Shown in pieces: positions 34,701 through 45,750 of a DNA stretch of 64,000 nucleotides (its first letter is position 1; each line of letters begins with the position of its first letter). Source of the stretch: Zasmidium citrigriseum. Its lineage: Eukaryota > Ascomycota > Dothideomycetes > Mycosphaerellales > Mycosphaerellaceae. The position numbers and the translations under genes were made by a program. The notes beneath the pieces were generated by a model, which saw nothing but the letters and a program-made list of their open reading frames with translations, had not been told where the DNA came from and did no database searches. Where the stretch lies: assembly GCA_002786025.1 (NCBI GenBank), contig NHNW01000062.1, positions 162,498-226,497 of the forward strand, written 5' to 3'.

Positions 34701-36764
34701 CACCACTTCATCTGCCGCCCGCGCTTCCTAATCCACCCTCTGCTGCGGCAATAACGCAGCGAGTAGAGAGCGGCCGCAGGGATGCGTGAGAAGGGAATCA
34801 ACCTGATGACCTCCACGACTGCTGGCGACGATCTAACTCCTTCTGACCCAATAGGAGAGCGCGGTTGGCTTTCTTCTGCAGTCAGTCAGAAGCTTGAGGG
34901 TCGACAGGACTGTCCGCTTCCGCACCTCCATTCGACAAATGGTCGTCTGATTGGCAGGCGTGGCTAATGGCACTCGCCCAGCCGCAGCGCGACTCGCGTG
35001 CAAACGAACGGTGTCACCGTTTCGCCACACCCCCAAACCGGACACGAAGGGCGGTGAACTGCTCCTTGTGAAGTGCGAGCGCTGTTTGAGGTCGTTTCAA
35101 GACGCTGTCGTGTAGCTGTGGCTCCCGGCTATCGTGTCGCACTCGACCTGCAGCAGAGCGAGGGGCACACTAGACCTTTGCCGGCGTCGGAGCCCTACCT
35201 TTGCTGGCGTGCGAAGTCGAGCAGAGATGACTGAAGGGGTGGCATGGAGCCGGAGGTCATTTGAGGTCATTTGCGCTGGCCGACGCATTCGCTGCGCCTG
35301 TGTTTCAAGTTGACTCGAAGAGCAGGATCGGCCAACGGTTCGACCGTTCAACCCGCTCTGACGTCGCAGCAGCTCATCAGAGCTGGTGCATGCAATCACG
35401 TTGCAATAGGCCAGCCGCCCAATGCGCGCCAGCAATCACGAGCAGCCTCGTGGGGAGCACGCCGGTAACTTCAAGCCCAAACGCCCCGCCCAGTAGTCAC
35501 GCACACCATCGGCGTATTTGGCCGTCAGAGGCGCATTGTTAAGCCCGTTCGAGCAGCGCCGCAAACACAGGTTGGTCAATCGGTGAAGACGCCGCGGTCA
35601 GCCCAGTTGTTGGACTTCCTCGATGGGATGTCACAAGCTCGTGATGTGAGCCTCCAATGCTCTAGCAGGTCGCCAGCCTTCCTGGTCCGGAAAGGCTCGC
35701 CAAGACCGCATGCTCTTTGCAGATGTAACGGCCTGTTTCAGCAGCGGTTCACGAAGCCGCAAGCGATATTTGCGGCAGAGCTTGTCCCCATCTCGTGCGT
35801 GTCTGGTGCTGTCTGGTGCTGGGGACATGGATGTGAGCGCAGCATTCCAGCGCACCACCGGCACCACCCTCCTGCCGCAGAGGGCCTTCTCCTCTGATCG
35901 ACAGCATGCATCGTCGACCCGCTTTGTGCTGAGAGCGTGACCGCGCACACGACGACCATCGGGCTTCGCTGCAGCTCATCACCCAGATTGCCATTGCAGC
36001 AGCAGCAGAGCTACCTACGATGGCTTGTCCGGCCGTGCCTATTCCGCAGCCACTCTGTTCAACTGGCCGCCGTCGAAACTCTTGATTTCCCGGACGAGCA
36101 GCCTGCAAGCGTCATTTCCTGCCGCACTTATCATTCGCCCTCTGCGCGTTCACATCGCTGCCTCTCAGCTGAGCCCACTGACTGCCGCCGCCGCCGAATT
36201 ACCAGTCCCAGTGCTGCTGCTGACCTGGACTCTTCCCCCCTTCGTGCACCCTCACTAGCCGGAGTCGTCGGCGGCCATCCGCCCTCAAAACGGGATCTAC
36301 CTGGCATTTGCTGTCTTCAGCGCCGGGGTCTGGGCTGCGCAGCCCATCTGGCAGAGCAAGACGCGTTACGGCGACTTGACTGGACGACTCTCGCCTTACA
36401 TTATTCGGTCGAATTTCCGCATCAGCAACTGCAGCTAGCCTGTCCTTTGCCCGCCCGTTGCGAGCCCCAATCAGCGACCCAATCACGCAGCAAACGCCCG
36501 TTGATCGACGGTTTGGCAGGGTCTGCGCGTTGGAGCTTAGCCAGAGCAGACACGTTTGTTCCACCAATTCGGCTGACTTGAGGCAACGTCACACGTGGTT
36601 CTTTTGACGACTATGTAACTACCGTATGTGCCTTCTCACTGCCCCTACCACACTATACGTACCCCTCGCACAGAAACTCACCTATACCTGCTTTGGCTGC
36701 GAGCACATGCCCAACAACCACCCACACCCCTCTACTACCATCGCTTTCGATCGATTAATGTCCA
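31782..36764. other. 5 kb gene-poor region
   Basis: The longest gap in the window. Frames up to about 300 codons exist on the minus strand at 32.2-33.5 kb, but they open with non-ATG codons and mostly reflect a tandem repeat (separate entry). The remainder, 33.5-36.7 kb, shows no family sequence in any frame. It probably contains the long promoter and leader of the gene at 36765. Confidence 0.5.
32230..33180. repeat. Degenerate tandem repeat, period about 345 bases
   Basis: GCAGGATATC recurs at 32648, 32783 and 32993; the first and third are 345 bases apart in matching context (GTGGCAAG...TTTGCATG...GCAGGATATC). A second landmark, GAACGTAG...GACGAGATTGG, occurs at about 32485 and 32834, 349 bases apart. 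A third, GAGGACGAA plus CGA, recurs at about 32233, 32890 and 33076. The unit seems to consist of two related halves. Copies are diverged and edges are not sharp. Confidence 0.65.
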
Positions 36765-38234
36765 ATGTCGCTCACCATCTCTCAGCCCTCTAGGACTGAG
36801 TTCGGCCACAGATTCACCCATGAGTTCAACCCGAGGATATCGATTACCAAGTCGCGCTTCTCTCCCAGACCACGGGTCGACTCTCCCTCCCCGGTGAGCT
36901 CGCTGCGGGTCAGCGCCACGCCATCGGAAGACCACAAGATGTCGACCCCCCATCCTCACCGGGGGCTACCTCCTCCCTCCGCCATGGCGCTGCCTGACCC
37001 CAGGAGGGAAGGGCCTTCATCTCTTACCCAGCCGCTGGTGGGTGGTTCATTACCTCCTGCGCCGGCTCAGTGGCACGGCTACGAGGACCACATGAGCACC
37101 TGGCTCGCGACAAGGGCCGAGGAAGAGAAGCGCAAGCAGGAGGAACAGCGCACGCAGCAAGAGACGCTGAGGCTTGAGCAACGGAAGATCGAGCAGTCCA
37201 TGTTGCGAGAGTCGTTACAAAGCGGCGTGCCGCCTCATATGGTTCCATTCATCTACGCGGGCATCGGCGGCAATCTGGCGAACGTTAGCATGGAGTATCT
37301 ACAACAGTACGCCGGCCAGCTGCAGGCAGCGCAACAACAGATCCAGCAACCATCGCCAGACATGCGTCGAGACCAAGGCCGGCTCATTGGTCCCCCGACA
37401 TCTTATCCAGTCGCCCAGCCGACACAGCAGCAAGTCCTGCCTAGTCAGCACGGTGAACAACCCCAACATCCGCCAGGGCCACTCCAGACGACGTTTTCGG
37501 CATACCAGCCCGCTCCTGCAAGACAGCAGCAGACTTCGGCTCCCCGATCGGCGACGCACACGCAGCTGCCAAGACTCACGACCAACGAAATGTACGTCCA
37601 TCAGCCTCCACAGCAAATTGGCACAGGAAGCGCGCATCCTCTCCAGCAGAGTCAGACCATCCAGCAGCAGGATCAACCGTCGTCATCGCCGTCGATATAC
37701 TTTCATCACTGGGTCCCGCCGAGCGAATCCAAAAGCAACAACAATCCTCCACAGACTCCCGCGAGTAAAGGCGATCCCCATTCGGCACATCCCGGTTCGT
37801 CGGTGCACGAAAGCGAGTATAGAGAGTCCCCGCGCAAGCGCAAAGCCCAAGGCGGCCACCAAGCCAACCCTCCACCATCGGCTGGACCGCAATATACTTC
37901 ACCTTCATTCTCCACTACAAGCTCGGCGTCCGGTCGGAAAGGTGGTCATGCGCGGTCCCGGAGCAACGCGTCAGCGGGACGCGATTCAGACAGTAGGCCA
38001 GACAGTCGACGAGACGATCAAGGACCTTCACATCACCAACCTCCAGCACCGCCGCCGCCGCCGCCTAGGTCGTCGCAGCCAGATTCCGGAAACACCAACG
38101 CGAGCGAGGAGTCGACGCGGCCCCCGTCACGAATGCAGCAGCAGCAACAGGAGGAGCCGTCCGGACGATCGTCTGCAGACATGCACCGGGAAGGGGAAGT
38201 CCGGACAGAAGCCTCGCGACCGGGATCCAGCTGA
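36765..38234 (+). CDS. Q/P-rich protein with conserved helical core, unknown function
   Basis: An intronless frame of 489 residues from ATG 36765, preceded by a C/T-rich leader. Residues about 100-190 form the only ordered part. This is a charged helix with a run of Arg, Glu and Gln, then the hydrophobic stretch PPHMVPFIYAGIGGNLANV and EYLQQYAGQLQ; it looks like a conserved fungal domain, but I cannot name it. The rest is strongly Gln, Pro, Ser and Arg rich with a polyproline run (PPPPPPR), basic clusters (ESPRKRKAQGG) and a polyglutamine run near the end. Such composition is common in transcription cofactors and chromatin-associated proteins. Nuclear location is plausible. No catalytic residues are visible. 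Confidence 0.72.
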   Translation: MSLTISQPSRTEFGHRFTHEFNPRISITKSRFSPRPRVDSPSPVSSLRVSATPSEDHKMSTPHPHRGLPPPSAMALPDPRREGPSSLTQPLVGGSLPPAPAQWHGYEDHMSTWLATRAEEEKRKQEEQRTQQETLRLEQRKIEQSMLRESLQSGVPPHMVPFIYAGIGGNLANVSMEYLQQYAGQLQAAQQQIQQPSPDMRRDQGRLIGPPTSYPVAQPTQQQVLPSQHGEQPQHPPGPLQTTFSAYQPAPARQQQTSAPRSATHTQLPRLTTNEMYVHQPPQQIGTGSAHPLQQSQTIQQQDQPSSSPSIYFHHWVPPSESKSNNNPPQTPASKGDPHSAHPGSSVHESEYRESPRKRKAQGGHQANPPPSAGPQYTSPSFSTTSSASGRKGGHARSRSNASAGRDSDSRPDSRRDDQGPSHHQPPAPPPPPPRSSQPDSGNTNASEESTRPPSRMQQQQQEEPSGRSSADMHREGEVRTEASRPGSS

Positions 38235-38946
38235 CGTACATTCTGATTCCCCAAATTTATATTAAACACCATGGAACGGCCGGAAAATAGATCTTTCTCG
38301 TGTTGGTTGGGAGTTTTTCGAAGAAAGGGCAAGCACCTCGGATCATATCGCATTTGCATGGGCCAAGGAATAGGAAGGGAAAGGAACGGGATCACGGGCT
38401 TTCCTTTCTGGTCTTGAACAACCTGCACATATTTATTCTTCTGTCCCTGTGTCTTTTTGAAGAGGAGAGATGATGATTGCTGATTGCATTGGGCCTTGGC
38501 ATTCTGAACCGAGATACCCCCCGAATTTGATTGAGAAGCTTGTTAGAGAGTCCAGACAGACGCCTGCTGGACGTGGCGGTGGGAGGAGTGGAATGGTGTA
38601 CTTAGCATGAGTCGTAGACGAGTGTACACAGAAAACGCCATTGAGTGGCTGACGGTCAGACTTTCGATGTGAGCATGCAGGTAAGACGTATGAATCGGTG
38701 AGTGAGGTGAGGAGGAGGAGGACGGCGGAGGAAGGGAGAGGGGCGGAAGGGGAAAAGGTTGAGGTGGTCTTTATATAGCGTCTCCTTCGCAAGGGGAGCG
38801 CCTTCCATGGTTGGCTGGGTGTCAGTCGTACCTTCCGCCAAGAATTCGAGAACAACCTTCTCCAGCTTCGACCGTGATATCCGATCGACCTGACATCTCC
38901 GTCACTCCTCAAGCAACTTTTCAAAGGAGCTTGATCAGTATCGTCA
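38235..38946. other. Intergenic region
   Basis: 3' UTR of the Q/P-rich gene and promoter of the methyltransferase gene. A TATA-like TTTATATAG lies near 38770. No gene seen; the long minus-strand frame here is a shadow of the downstream gene. Confidence 0.5.
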
Positions 38947-39970
38947 ATGCTTGCAAGGGCAGTTGTTCGACTGCCCGCGGCATTGAGAACTGCGCAAAGA
39001 TGTGAGATCCCAACGATCGCGAGATTCCTCTCGCCCACGATCATCACCACCCCTCTTCGCCTGTCCTCCTCCTCCACCCGCTGGAAGTCCCGCCAATCCA
39101 CCGACACCTACACCCGCAGCGCCAAACTCTCCGGCCTCAAATCCCGCGCCGCTTTCAAACTCCTCGAAATCAACGACAAACACAAACTCTTCCGACCCGG
39201 CGACACCGTCGTAGATTTAGGCTTCGCTCCCGGGTCCTGGAGCCAGGTCGCGGTCAATAGAACGAGTCCTGGAGGCAGAGTGGTGGGGATCGATGTTATA
39301 CCTGCGCAGCCGCCACGAGGTGCGAATGCGTTGCAGGGAAACTTTTTGAGTGAGGAGATCCGGGAGGGGGTCAGGGAGTTTGTTAGGGAGGAGGGTAGGG
39401 GACGGGTTAGGAGTGGGATTGTTGAGGAGGAGGGGAGTGGATTAGTGGAGTTGGAGAGGGAGGCTGAGAAGCAGGAAGAGGAGGGGAGGGGGAGGAGGAT
39501 TTCAGAGGAGGATATGAAGGAGGGCAGAGTGGTGAATGTGGTGTTGAGTGACATGTCAGAACCCTGGCCCTTGGTGATGAATACCTGGTCCAAGAGCGTG
39601 TCTAATCCTTATCGCAGGATGTTGAATACGAGTGGTATTGCTGCGAGGGATCATGGGGGTAGTATGGTGCGTATTGAAATACCATCAAGCGTGCAACGAT
39701 GTGGGCATTGCTAATGCTGATCGAATACAGGACCTCTGCATGGCAGCTCTCACTTTCGCATACGATACTCTGGCCACTGGTGGACACTTCCTCTGCAAAT
39801 TCTACACTGGAGCTGAGGACCATGCTCTGGAGATGCGGTTGAAGAAGTTGTTCGAGAAGGTTCACCGGATCAAGCCTGATGCTACTCGTAAAGAGAGCAA
39901 GGAGGCTTATTTCGTGGCCTTGAGGCGCAAGGCTGGTGCCAGTCGAGAGGAAGTCTTAGGTGATGGGTGA
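38947..39970 (+). CDS. MRM2: Mitochondrial FtsJ-type rRNA 2'-O-methyltransferase (MRM2-like)
   Basis: Exons 38947-39666 and 39731-39970 around intron 39667-39730 give 319 residues. The first about 45 residues are Arg/Ser/Thr-rich without acids, as in a mitochondrial presequence. The Rossmann core follows FtsJ/RrmJ: SRAAFKLLE (catalytic K71), VVDLGFAPGSWSQ (SAM loop), GIDVIP, VLSDMSEP (D202), HFLCKFYTG (K263) and KEAYFVAL (E298), completing the K-D-K-E tetrad. Yeast Mrm2 methylates a uridine in the peptidyl-transferase loop of mitochondrial large-subunit rRNA. A Glu/Arg/Gly-rich insertion of about 60 residues (140-195), from very G/A-rich DNA, separates the SAM site and D202; bacterial enzymes lack it. 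The symbol is by family resemblance. Confidence 0.88.
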
Positions 39971-40441
39971 ACGTTGATTGATAATGCTGGACTTTCGGGA
40001 TTGCGATGCGGCATGTCGCAAGACGTACCACGGAGCAAGTTCTTCAGCTGGGCAGCGGCATTCGGTCTCCACGGACTCTCCAGTGATCACAGTCGGCTCT
40101 GTCATCGCCGTTGAGGCTATGCTACGAAGTGTATTTGCGCCTGTCTGGAGACGTTTTGACGCCTACGCCTTCCTCTATGGGGAAGCAGCTTTCCTTGGCA
40201 CGAAGGATCAAAGACATCCGTGGATGCCAGACTTGAGACTACACCTCAACATGGACATGAACGACGGTATCACGCTCCGGCGTCATTGCGAAAGTAATTC
40301 CTGGCGCCTGAACCGTTACGCAAGCTGTGAACCAGACGGCATGGACGTTCGGCAACGTTTTGCTGGATGTTATAAGCTCGACCATTGTCAAGATGACGCT
40401 CGTTCTCAAACAACCACCTCACTCTCACGCCAACGAACAAT
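39971..40441. other. Intergenic region
   Basis: Between two plus-strand genes; one frame of about 159 codons here lacks family similarity. Presumably the promoter of the esterase. Confidence 0.45.
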
Positions 40442-42046
40442 ATGGCAGCTCGATTGATCTTGATACTTACTACGGCAATGGTCGTTGTGAAAGCAGCAGT
40501 GCTGAACTGCTCGTCAGGCGCCATTTCTCCACCGACTCTCTTTGGCGCTGAGATTCAATCTCTCACAGCAGCACCCGTACGAAATCACTCGACCTTCTCT
40601 AAACAGAACGGCGCCAGTCCTACCTTCAATAGACTGTGGACCGGCCTGGATTTCTGCAATGTTACAGTGACATACACACATCCCGGCCTCGGCGACTCCA
40701 TCCATGTTAAAGCATGGCTTCCACTAAACAGTTGGAACGGTCGGTTTCAGGCTACCGGTGGCGGCGGCTTAATGATGGGCGGAGATTACGGTCTTGCACC
40801 TGCTGTGGCAGCTGGATATGCAGCTGCGACTTCTGATGGCGGTCATTCTGATGCCAGCGATGCGGCTGCGAGCGCCTCTGGCTGGGCACTGAGCAGTCCT
40901 GGGAACGTCAACTTAGGCCTGCTGCAAGATTTCTCTTCGACGGGTTTGAATGACCTTGCCGTTATTGGGAAGGCTGTGACGGAAAGCTACTATGGAAGAG
41001 CGCCGGAGTATTCGTACTGGGTGGGATGCTCTACTGGTGGCCGACAAGGTCTGATGCTGGCACAGCGATATCCGGACATGTTCGATGGGATCATTGCAGA
41101 CTCTCCCGCCTTGAATTTCGACAGACTGCCGATCGCGACGTACTGGTCGCAGCATGTTGCGAACACGCTTAACTATCATCCTCCGGCGTGCGAGCTCGAT
41201 TCGATCACTGCGCAAGTCGTCAAAGTGTGTGATGACCTAGACGGCGTGAAGGACGGCATCATTTCGCAGCCCGAGCTGTGTGCTTTCAATGCAACGTGGG
41301 CAGTCGGGATGCCCGCAAGTGCTTGCAACGGCACCAGTCAAACCATCTCCTCTCAAGCAGCAGCGATCGCCAATGCCGTTTGGTCAGGGCCACTCACTCC
41401 AGATGGGAAGCCACTATACTATGGCCTTGAGCGAAGCGCTGCCCTCCAAGGCGTCGCCAATACGACTTGCAACGGAACAACGGCCAGCACTTGCAAAGCA
41501 AATCCATTCGGGCTCGGCCCGGACTGGCTCACCTACCTCGTAGCCAAGACCCCTGATTTCGACTACACAAATATGACCGACAAGGAGTATGTCTCAATGT
41601 TTCTCCAATCCGCCGACGAATACGCCTCCACCATCGGCACGCGTTGGCCCGATCTCTCTGCTTTCCGCGCCCACGGAGGCAAGATGATCACCACTCACGG
41701 CACAGCCGATCCTCTGATTCCTCACCGAGCGACTGCCGAATACTACCAGAGCGTTCTAGCTCTTGACGAGGACACCGCCGATTTTTACCGTTTCTTCGAA
41801 GCTCCTGGCGATGGGCACTGCGGTCTGGGCGGTGTTGGCCACCATGCGAATGACACGTTGGCGAAACTTGTGCGGTGGGTGGAGCATGGCGAGGCGCCGG
41901 AGACATTGACGGCGGTGAGCAACAGGGGTACTGGAGAGGAGGTTGCGGTGGAGCAGAGGACGGCGAGGAGGCTTTGTGCGTGGCCGAGGGTGCAGAGGTA
42001 TGTCGGAGGGGATCCGAAGAGAGTGGAGAGTTTTGGGTGTTTGTGA
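40442..42046 (+). CDS. Tannase/feruloyl esterase family secreted hydrolase
   Basis: An intronless frame of 534 residues with a signal peptide (hydrophobic residues 4-19). The alpha/beta-hydrolase core has the family's CS-D-HC arrangement: Cys196-Ser197 in VGCSTGGRQG, Asp423 in HGTADPLIP and His459-Cys460 in GDGHCGLGG. Here Ser-Asp-His is the catalytic triad, and the two flanking cysteines are expected to form a disulfide. The lid region includes CDDLDGVKDGI, the usual calcium-binding loop. Several N-glycosylation sites fit secretion. Substrates in the family are gallate, ferulate or other phenolic esters of plant polymers, or aromatic acid esters; which one cannot be read. The length is normal for the family. 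Confidence 0.93.
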   Translation: MAARLILILTTAMVVVKAAVLNCSSGAISPPTLFGAEIQSLTAAPVRNHSTFSKQNGASPTFNRLWTGLDFCNVTVTYTHPGLGDSIHVKAWLPLNSWNGRFQATGGGGLMMGGDYGLAPAVAAGYAAATSDGGHSDASDAAASASGWALSSPGNVNLGLLQDFSSTGLNDLAVIGKAVTESYYGRAPEYSYWVGCSTGGRQGLMLAQRYPDMFDGIIADSPALNFDRLPIATYWSQHVANTLNYHPPACELDSITAQVVKVCDDLDGVKDGIISQPELCAFNATWAVGMPASACNGTSQTISSQAAAIANAVWSGPLTPDGKPLYYGLERSAALQGVANTTCNGTTASTCKANPFGLGPDWLTYLVAKTPDFDYTNMTDKEYVSMFLQSADEYASTIGTRWPDLSAFRAHGGKMITTHGTADPLIPHRATAEYYQSVLALDEDTADFYRFFEAPGDGHCGLGGVGHHANDTLAKLVRWVEHGEAPETLTAVSNRGTGEEVAVEQRTARRLCAWPRVQRYVGGDPKRVESFGCL

Positions 42047-44600
42047 GAGACGCCTTCCCAAAAAAAGGATTTAATGGCAAGCGATTGTAAGCTGCATCGT
42101 GGGAGATTGTCTGCCGCTTTTCAAGATTAAAACATCGTCTATGCTTGATCTGCCGACCGGCGACAGTACCGGGTATGTGGATCTTGCGTCCGTGAGTTGA
42201 GTGCTCCTGCATCGATGCCAAGGTCGTACAAAAGAGGCCGGGACGTCGTGAATGGCGCTTGGGGAAGTGCAAGTGCGACCCCAGTCGACAATTGTGCTGT
42301 TGTCTTGACGCCGTTCGCCCCCACTCCATGTCACTTTCTCGCAATGGGATTGACGAACGGGGGCTTGTCCGTGAGTGAAAGTGCACACTCTGGAATCTAT
42401 CACTTTTGAAGGGATGATCGTATAGTATGGCGACGGCTCCATGCACGAGCGGAAGGCCCGCGAGGTGGGTCCAGTCCAGCGTTTCAGAAGTGCGCGCGTG
42501 GATTTTGTTAGTCGGTGTTGTTGGACATTCTCATGGAGTGTGACGTTGAAACTTGCGTGTTGAGGTTTGAGGCGTAAAATGGCAAGGTTGTGGAAGGGAA
42601 AGGAAATTGGTATTCGTCCTGCCATTGTCAGATTCACTTGCACGGAAGCAGCCGCTGCGGGATTTTCTTTTTTCCGTGCGGGCTTTTCCAGCGTCAGCCC
42701 TGCCTGATCGACTGTGCAGGGATGGCGGCTGCCACGTTGCGTTTCTAATGTCTCTATGCAGGTGTCCCTATAGAGCTGGCACACAGTCGACGGTCCGTCC
42801 GATTCTTTCCCACAGTGCACTGCACTGTCGTGGCAGTGCTGAAGGGAACTCACCATGACAAAGTTTGCGCGCTGGCATTGGCACTCTGTACCACACATCG
42901 AGGCATGGGTATGGAGTGAAGCAAGGGTCCTGTTCCGGCTATACGGAGCGGCATAGAGCGGCTGCGTGGGATCACTGCACACATGATCGATAATTTGTGT
43001 CGGCTACATCGTGTGGTGCGGCAGCCAGAGCTTTGTAGATCCATGCGCACTGTCAATTTAGTTCGTCGTTGGCAGTCCGCTCCGGCGCTGGACAATGTAA
43101 TTCCCTGTCTACCTGCACGTTCCCGAAGGCAAGGGTTTGATGGACGTGTGAACGACAGCAGGTTGTGCACGGTGGGGCTGGACGTAGAAAGACATGGCAT
43201 GGCTGATCCTGCCAGATCTGGTGATGATTGTGGCCGCTGGGCAGAGAGACTTCTCTCATTGGACTTTGCCAAAGATTTGTCCCTCACGAATTCCCTGTTT
43301 TGCATTTGCGAAGAGCAAAATGATAAGTCGTTCGAGCCTGCAACACATATTCGAGTATGACGTTTGGGCAAGCGTCTCGATTCTGGTGGTTCCACTGACC
43401 ATGCATTCCAATACATGGATGGAGACGGTCCACTTTCTCATGCATACTATGTCGTTCTCAACTCCTCCAGCCCAAGTGGGATCAGGTCCGTGAAGCGCCG
43501 GATTCATTATTGGCCTGGCTGCTTCGTGAATGCGGTGGCAGGATTGAATCTGTCGTTGACATGCGCGATATATGATGAGCTTCTTCAGGCCAATGCAGGA
43601 CCCGGTCAGTGGGACTGTTGAAAAGTGGTCGATTGAGCGTTCTGCAGACCGTTCCCTGCCATTGCAGTCGCCCCTGGCGCGGCATACGCCCGGACTCCGG
43701 GTAAAAGCCAATGGACTGCACGGCGCACGGCGCGCGGCGCGTGGTATGGTTTGTACGATTTCCATGACCTCTGAAGTTCTGTACCACGACCCGGCTTCTC
43801 TCACGCAGACGCCTGTCGTTGTTTCGGGTCATGCCCTGATGAAGCAATCGATCAAGTTTCCCTGAGTCATCTGATATGCTCACAACCCACTGTAAACGCA
43901 CGTTTCACAACGACCGGATTGGATCCCATTCGTCGAGCCAGTGCTCTCGTCGTGCTCAAAATTCAGGTGGCTGGCCAGTTGACTCTCCACCCAATCATGT
44001 GTCTGAATGCCGATGATAGATCGTGGCTATGCCGGAGTGTATTTCCCGCTTATCGGAGCCTTGTGAATTCTCCTTCCAATCATTTGTGTCCCTGACATGA
44101 TGTCCACGGCATCCATAATGTGTCCGATCTTGGGGAAGAAAGCCGAAGACTTCTCCTTTGTGCACCAAAAAGTGCACCTGAGAGACTTGAGAAGCGCATA
44201 CATGGGCTCGTAGGCTGCAAGTACCAGAAGCCTGGCATTAAGCCATGGGAAGCTGCCCTATCCATGCCAATGGCAGCAAGTCAAGACAAAGAAGGCCCTC
44301 GCCAAGACTCGCCTGTGCGGTGTAACGCCCGCTTGCGCATAGAGTGTGGCCGCCAGATCCAGAGTACCCTCGGTTGCATAGGTCATCGTGAGTAGAACGG
44401 TAATTCTTGAATGCAGTGATGCGAGATGCCGTTGACATGTACCACAGTAGCAACACCGGATAGCTGCATCTCAAGAAGCTTCAGCCCTGACTGAATTGAG
44501 TGGCCGCTCACGAGAGATGTCAAGACCACCATATAAGAGCAATGGCTGCGGCTCTTCTGGGCACGTTCGAAGGGAGACCTCGAGAGGAGACTGAACGTGG
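42047..44600. other. 2.5 kb gene-poor region
   Basis: Contains several overlapping frames, the longest a 303-codon minus-strand frame that opens with GTG. None shows a recognisable domain, a signal peptide or consistent splice signals. No RNA gene or repeat found. Confidence 0.5.
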
Positions 44601-44796
44601 ATGGAGCGTGATAGCGACAAAAGAGACGCCAACTGTCAACTCGAATGGAACGAGAATTTCGATTTCCACGAATGGGAACAGGCGTTGCCTGGTTTCGAAT
44701 ACGGAAGCCTTTGCAACATCATCGCACTGAACCGAGAAGCCAGCAGTATCCGCCCCTCTTCGATTCCGTAACATACTGACTTCTCATCCTTCACAG

Positions 44797-45387
44797 TCCT
44801 ACCACGCCGAACAGTTGGACCGAGCCTTGTCCATTCCAGAACCCCATAACAAAAAAGCAGATGTCGAAGAAGAGCATCTCGATTGTCGAGACCCTCGAGT
44901 CCCTTCCATCGACCCGCTGCCGCAACGACCAGTCTCAGAGCCGCAACTCAAGAGACGGGCATTGAACACCACATCTGCACAGACCTTCGCCGTAACTAAC
45001 ATCGGCAATAGCCCCCATCCACAACGAAGGCATTCAACCATCAGCTCCCACCACGCCGCAGGACCATCCGCTCCCCGTCCTCCAAGCCCTCGCCGCTATC
45101 AATGCGACCACGAGAACTGCAGCTACACATGCTCCTACCCCAACGATCTCGACCGCCACCAGCGGACACACTCCGGCGAGAGGAACTTCAAGTGCCCGGT
45201 GCCGTATTGCGAGTACTTCGTCAAAGGCTTTGCAAGAAAGGATTCCTTGACGAGACACGTGGCCAGCTTGCATCATGGACGAAGACGGTGGAGCCGAGCG
45301 GATATGTTTACACGGAACGATGGGGGCTCGTTGCAGGAGCACCACCCTTCTTCCTCTCACATCGGAAGGACAGATCTCTCCCCATGA
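44797..45387 (+). CDS. Two-finger C2H2 zinc-finger protein (5' exon unresolved)
   Basis: The finger-encoding exon appears to start after an acceptor TTCACAG ending at 44796 (branch site ACTGAC at about 44775) and ends at TGA 45385-45387. It encodes a Pro/Ser/His-rich linker, then two C2H2 fingers: YQCDHENC...NDLDRHQRTH and FKCPVPYCEY...DSLTRHVASLHH, then a basic patch and a short tail. The exon has no plausible ATG of its own. An upstream coding exon probably lies in 44601-44745, where ATG 44601 opens an acidic, aromatic peptide (FDFHEWEQALPGFEYG) like an activation region. However, no donor I found joins it to the finger frame, so the model is incomplete. The fingers closely resemble those of the gene at 17173-17881. 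Confidence 0.72.
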   Translation, partial: SYHAEQLDRALSIPEPHNKKADVEEEHLDCRDPRVPSIDPLPQRPVSEPQLKRRALNTTSAQTFAVTNIGNSPHPQRRHSTISSHHAAGPSAPRPPSPRRYQCDHENCSYTCSYPNDLDRHQRTHSGERNFKCPVPYCEYFVKGFARKDSLTRHVASLHHGRRRWSRADMFTRNDGGSLQEHHPSSSHIGRTDLSP

Positions 45388-45750
45388 GGGATCAACTCCA
45401 AGGCTTGTTGCACTCTTGGGCATTCGCGACGCAGCCGGAGACCGCATCGTATGTCTTCGACTGTGTCTAGAATACTGAGGGTAGAAGACCTGCCGAGGGA
45501 GAGCATATTAGCAGCATGCACGCATCATAGAAGATAAGGGTTATAGGTGCAGGGATGATTAGCATCAGAAGGTCTGGAGCATTGATGTCGAGACTTGATC
45601 TGCGGCGAGAAGGATGGTCGCCGGGAAGGAGAGGGCCAGGGGGCAACCCCAAAATGATCGAGGTTCACTCCCTAGAGCATACGACATTTTACTGAATGAC
45701 AGACTCAGAGAGATTAGAGATGGAACAATTGATGTGACCACTCACAGCAT
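45388..45750. other. Intergenic region
   Basis: Between the zinc-finger gene and the nitrilase relic. No gene seen. Confidence 0.45.

Noticed and set aside
38433..39107. 224-codon minus-strand frame
   Set aside because: A shadow overlapping the MRM2-like first exon; low-complexity and without similarity.
42071..42982. 303-codon minus-strand frame
   Set aside because: It opens with GTG, lacks any domain-like pattern and overlaps other frames of similar quality; probably chance.
44768..44796. 29-base intron joining an upstream exon to the second zinc-finger gene
   Set aside because: It has GT, branch point and AG, but is far shorter than the 46-68 base introns elsewhere in the window.
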